Shown here piece by piece: positions 62,706-64,000 of a stretch of DNA of 64,000 nucleotides. The notes under the pieces were generated by a model. The model made no database searches and was not told where the DNA came from. It saw only the letters and a program-made list of their open reading frames with translations. Origin of the DNA: Bin80 sp965215475 (GTDB lineage: Bacteria > Bacteroidota > Rhodothermia > Rhodothermales > Bin80); assembly GCA_965215475.1 (NCBI GenBank), contig OZ244061.1, forward strand, positions 1-64,000, given 5' to 3'. A program made the position numbers and the translations under genes. Position 1 is the stretch's first letter, and each line of letters starts with the position of its first letter.

Positions 62706-64000
62706 TCGGGTTGCAGATTATATGAAGCAAACCGGTCAGGCCAAGACCGAGAAACATGTCCTGATAGGAGTAAGTGGAGGGGTTGATTCGGTGGTGCTTC
62801 TGGATGTATTCGATCGTTTAGGATTTGAGTGTGAGGTGATCCATGTAAATTTTCAGTTACGTGGCTCGGAATCAGACAGGGATGAAAAATTTGTAGTGGA
62901 TCTGTGTGCCCAGCGAGGATTCAAACTTCATGTCCATCAAGCTCCTGTGGAACCTGACACCGCAGGAAATAAACGCTCGGTACAAATGATCGCGCGTGAG
63001 ATTCGATATTCTTTATTTGCAAAAACAGCTTCCAAGCAGCAGATCGCAAGTGTTGCGGTAGGGCATCATTGTGATGATCAAGCTGAATCCTTGCTCATCA
63101 ATCTTAATCGAGGAACCGGGCTGGAAGGAATTGCGGGAATGCGGCCAGTGCGAAGTTTGGACGCATCATGTAATCTAATTCGGCCACTACTTGCGGAAAC
63201 CAGAGAATCTATTCGTGCTTATGCGGAGGCTCGGCATCTTGAGTGGCGTGAAGATACAAGCAATCAGGATGAGAAGTATCTTCGGTCCAGGCTGCGAGCC
63301 AAGGTAATGCCACATTTGAATGCCGAGGCACTTGCTCGCAGCTGTAATTTAGTCGGGCAGTGGGTTGACCAATGTATTGTCCCGGCAATTACGGAGAATT
63401 TTGATGAGGCCTCCCATGGACAATCCCTGAAGATCTCCTATCTAGAAAAGTTGCCGAGCATACTGGCTCAGCGATTGGTGATTGAGGCACTTCGTCGTTG
63501 GATCCCACGGGCCTCGGCAGATGAAGCCATCGCGCAACGAATTATTGCTCTAATTCCTATGCAGTCAGGGAAACGTATTGAGGTAGGCGGGGGAGTCGTG
63601 TGGCGGGATCGAAATGATCTCACTTTTTCCGCTTTCATGGAGCACGAGAAAATGAAAAGATTTAGGCTATTTGGAAATTCGAGTCCGATACCCATCCCTG
63701 GGGGGAAGCTCCGGCTTGATCTGACTCCTACCAAACCGAGACGCTTTACTGATTCAGATGAAGCGTGGCTGGATGCAGATCAATTAACCATACCTTTAAC
63801 GGTTCGTACATGGGAGGAGGGAGATCGAATTCGTCCCTTAGGAATGAAGGGGACAAAGAAGATCAGCGACCTGATCACGGACATCGGGATTTCGGCGTCG
63901 AAGCGAAAAGATACAATCGTAGTGTGCAGTGAGCAAGAAATTGTATGGGTGGTGGGGTATCGGCTCTCGGATACATTTCGGATTACGGATAAAACTAGAA
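62689..64000 (+). CDS. tilS: tRNA(Ile)-lysidine synthase, cut by window end
   Basis: Reads from ATG 62689 through the window end, at least 437 codons. PP-loop ATPase motif GVSGGVDSVVLLDV near residue 31, FQLRGSESDRDE, VGHHCDDQAESLLINLNRGT, and the C-terminal TilS domain WEEGDRIRPLGMKGTKKISD and TIVVCSEQEIVWVVGYRLSD. It modifies C34 of tRNA-Ile(CAU) to lysidine so that AUA is read as isoleucine. The start overlaps the mutL end by 17 bases. Only a few residues are likely missing. Confidence 0.94.
   Translation, partial: MKSFRDRVADYMKQTGQAKTEKHVLIGVSGGVDSVVLLDVFDRLGFECEVIHVNFQLRGSESDRDEKFVVDLCAQRGFKLHVHQAPVEPDTAGNKRSVQMIAREIRYSLFAKTASKQQIASVAVGHHCDDQAESLLINLNRGTGLEGIAGMRPVRSLDASCNLIRPLLAETRESIRAYAEARHLEWREDTSNQDEKYLRSRLRAKVMPHLNAEALARSCNLVGQWVDQCIVPAITENFDEASHGQSLKISYLEKLPSILAQRLVIEALRRWIPRASADEAIAQRIIALIPMQSGKRIEVGGGVVWRDRNDLTFSAFMEHEKMKRFRLFGNSSPIPIPGGKLRLDLTPTKPRRFTDSDEAWLDADQLTIPLTVRTWEEGDRIRPLGMKGTKKISDLITDIGISASKRKDTIVVCSEQEIVWVVGYRLSDTFRITDKTR

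Overview
The window looks like a chromosomal segment of a marine-type member of Bacteroidota/Rhodothermota. The support is a type IX secretion core pair (PorU sortase and PorV), T9SS-style C-terminal domains on neighbouring proteins, DUF5683 and DUF2007 genes, and Bacteroidota-type promoter boxes (TAACTTTG, fitting TAnnTTTG) ahead of apt and msrP. No 16S or other marker is present, so family-level placement is inference.

Layout. 1-3.6 kb is a decaying region: an IS3-type OrfA cut by the window edge, a six-bladed beta-propeller gene with two in-frame stops, about 1 kb without a recognisable gene, and an apt gene with a one-base frameshift. 3.6-10.8 kb is one giant surface protein with about 16 Calx-beta-like domains and a C-terminal barrel-like region. 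10.8-21.2 kb is mostly housekeeping: msrP, a methyltransferase, a truncated Gfo/Idh oxidoreductase, gap-pgk, a TPR protein, a sigma-54 response regulator, an outer-membrane protein, lolD and nadA.

21.3-40.4 kb is a defence island. It holds a class 1 DISARM system on the minus strand in the order drmD-drmMI-drmA-drmB-[IS110 element]-drmC, flanked on both sides by AlbA_2/HATPase-type genes. The main discovery is inside drmMI, the DISARM adenine methylase. A tract of about 13 copies of an 8-bp unit (GTGGAAAC on the coding strand, 33989-34092) sits in the coding sequence and currently puts the 5' and 3' halves in different frames. The unit length is not a multiple of three, and every frame of the tract encodes the same stop-free octapeptide cycle. 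Gain of one unit or loss of two would restore one continuous protein. This is the architecture of a phase-variable contingency locus, here in an OFF (or split) state. An IS110 element separates drmC from the rest of the operon, an 8-base homopolymer lies just upstream of drmC, and a 12-bp sequence recurs three times in the intergenic region between drmD and the divergent AlbA_2 gene.

40.4-57 kb starts with a three-copy degenerate repeat and an outer-membrane barrel gene, then a LON-domain gene and a metallo-beta-lactamase-fold gene. The T9SS cluster follows: porU, porV, an M6-like protein whose zinc motif is lost, a peptidase_MA/beta-propeller/barrel protein, a TlpA-like thioredoxin and DUF5683. 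57-64 kb carries a dicarboxylate/glutamate symporter, tRNA-Arg(CCG), a CPBP protease, DUF2007, cdsA (one-base frameshift), a small membrane protein, mutL and tilS (running off the end).

The frameshifts in apt and cdsA are single-base events outside repeats and could be sequencing or assembly errors, cdsA most likely so because the enzyme is normally essential. The drmMI frameshift lies in a tract whose length is expected to vary biologically.
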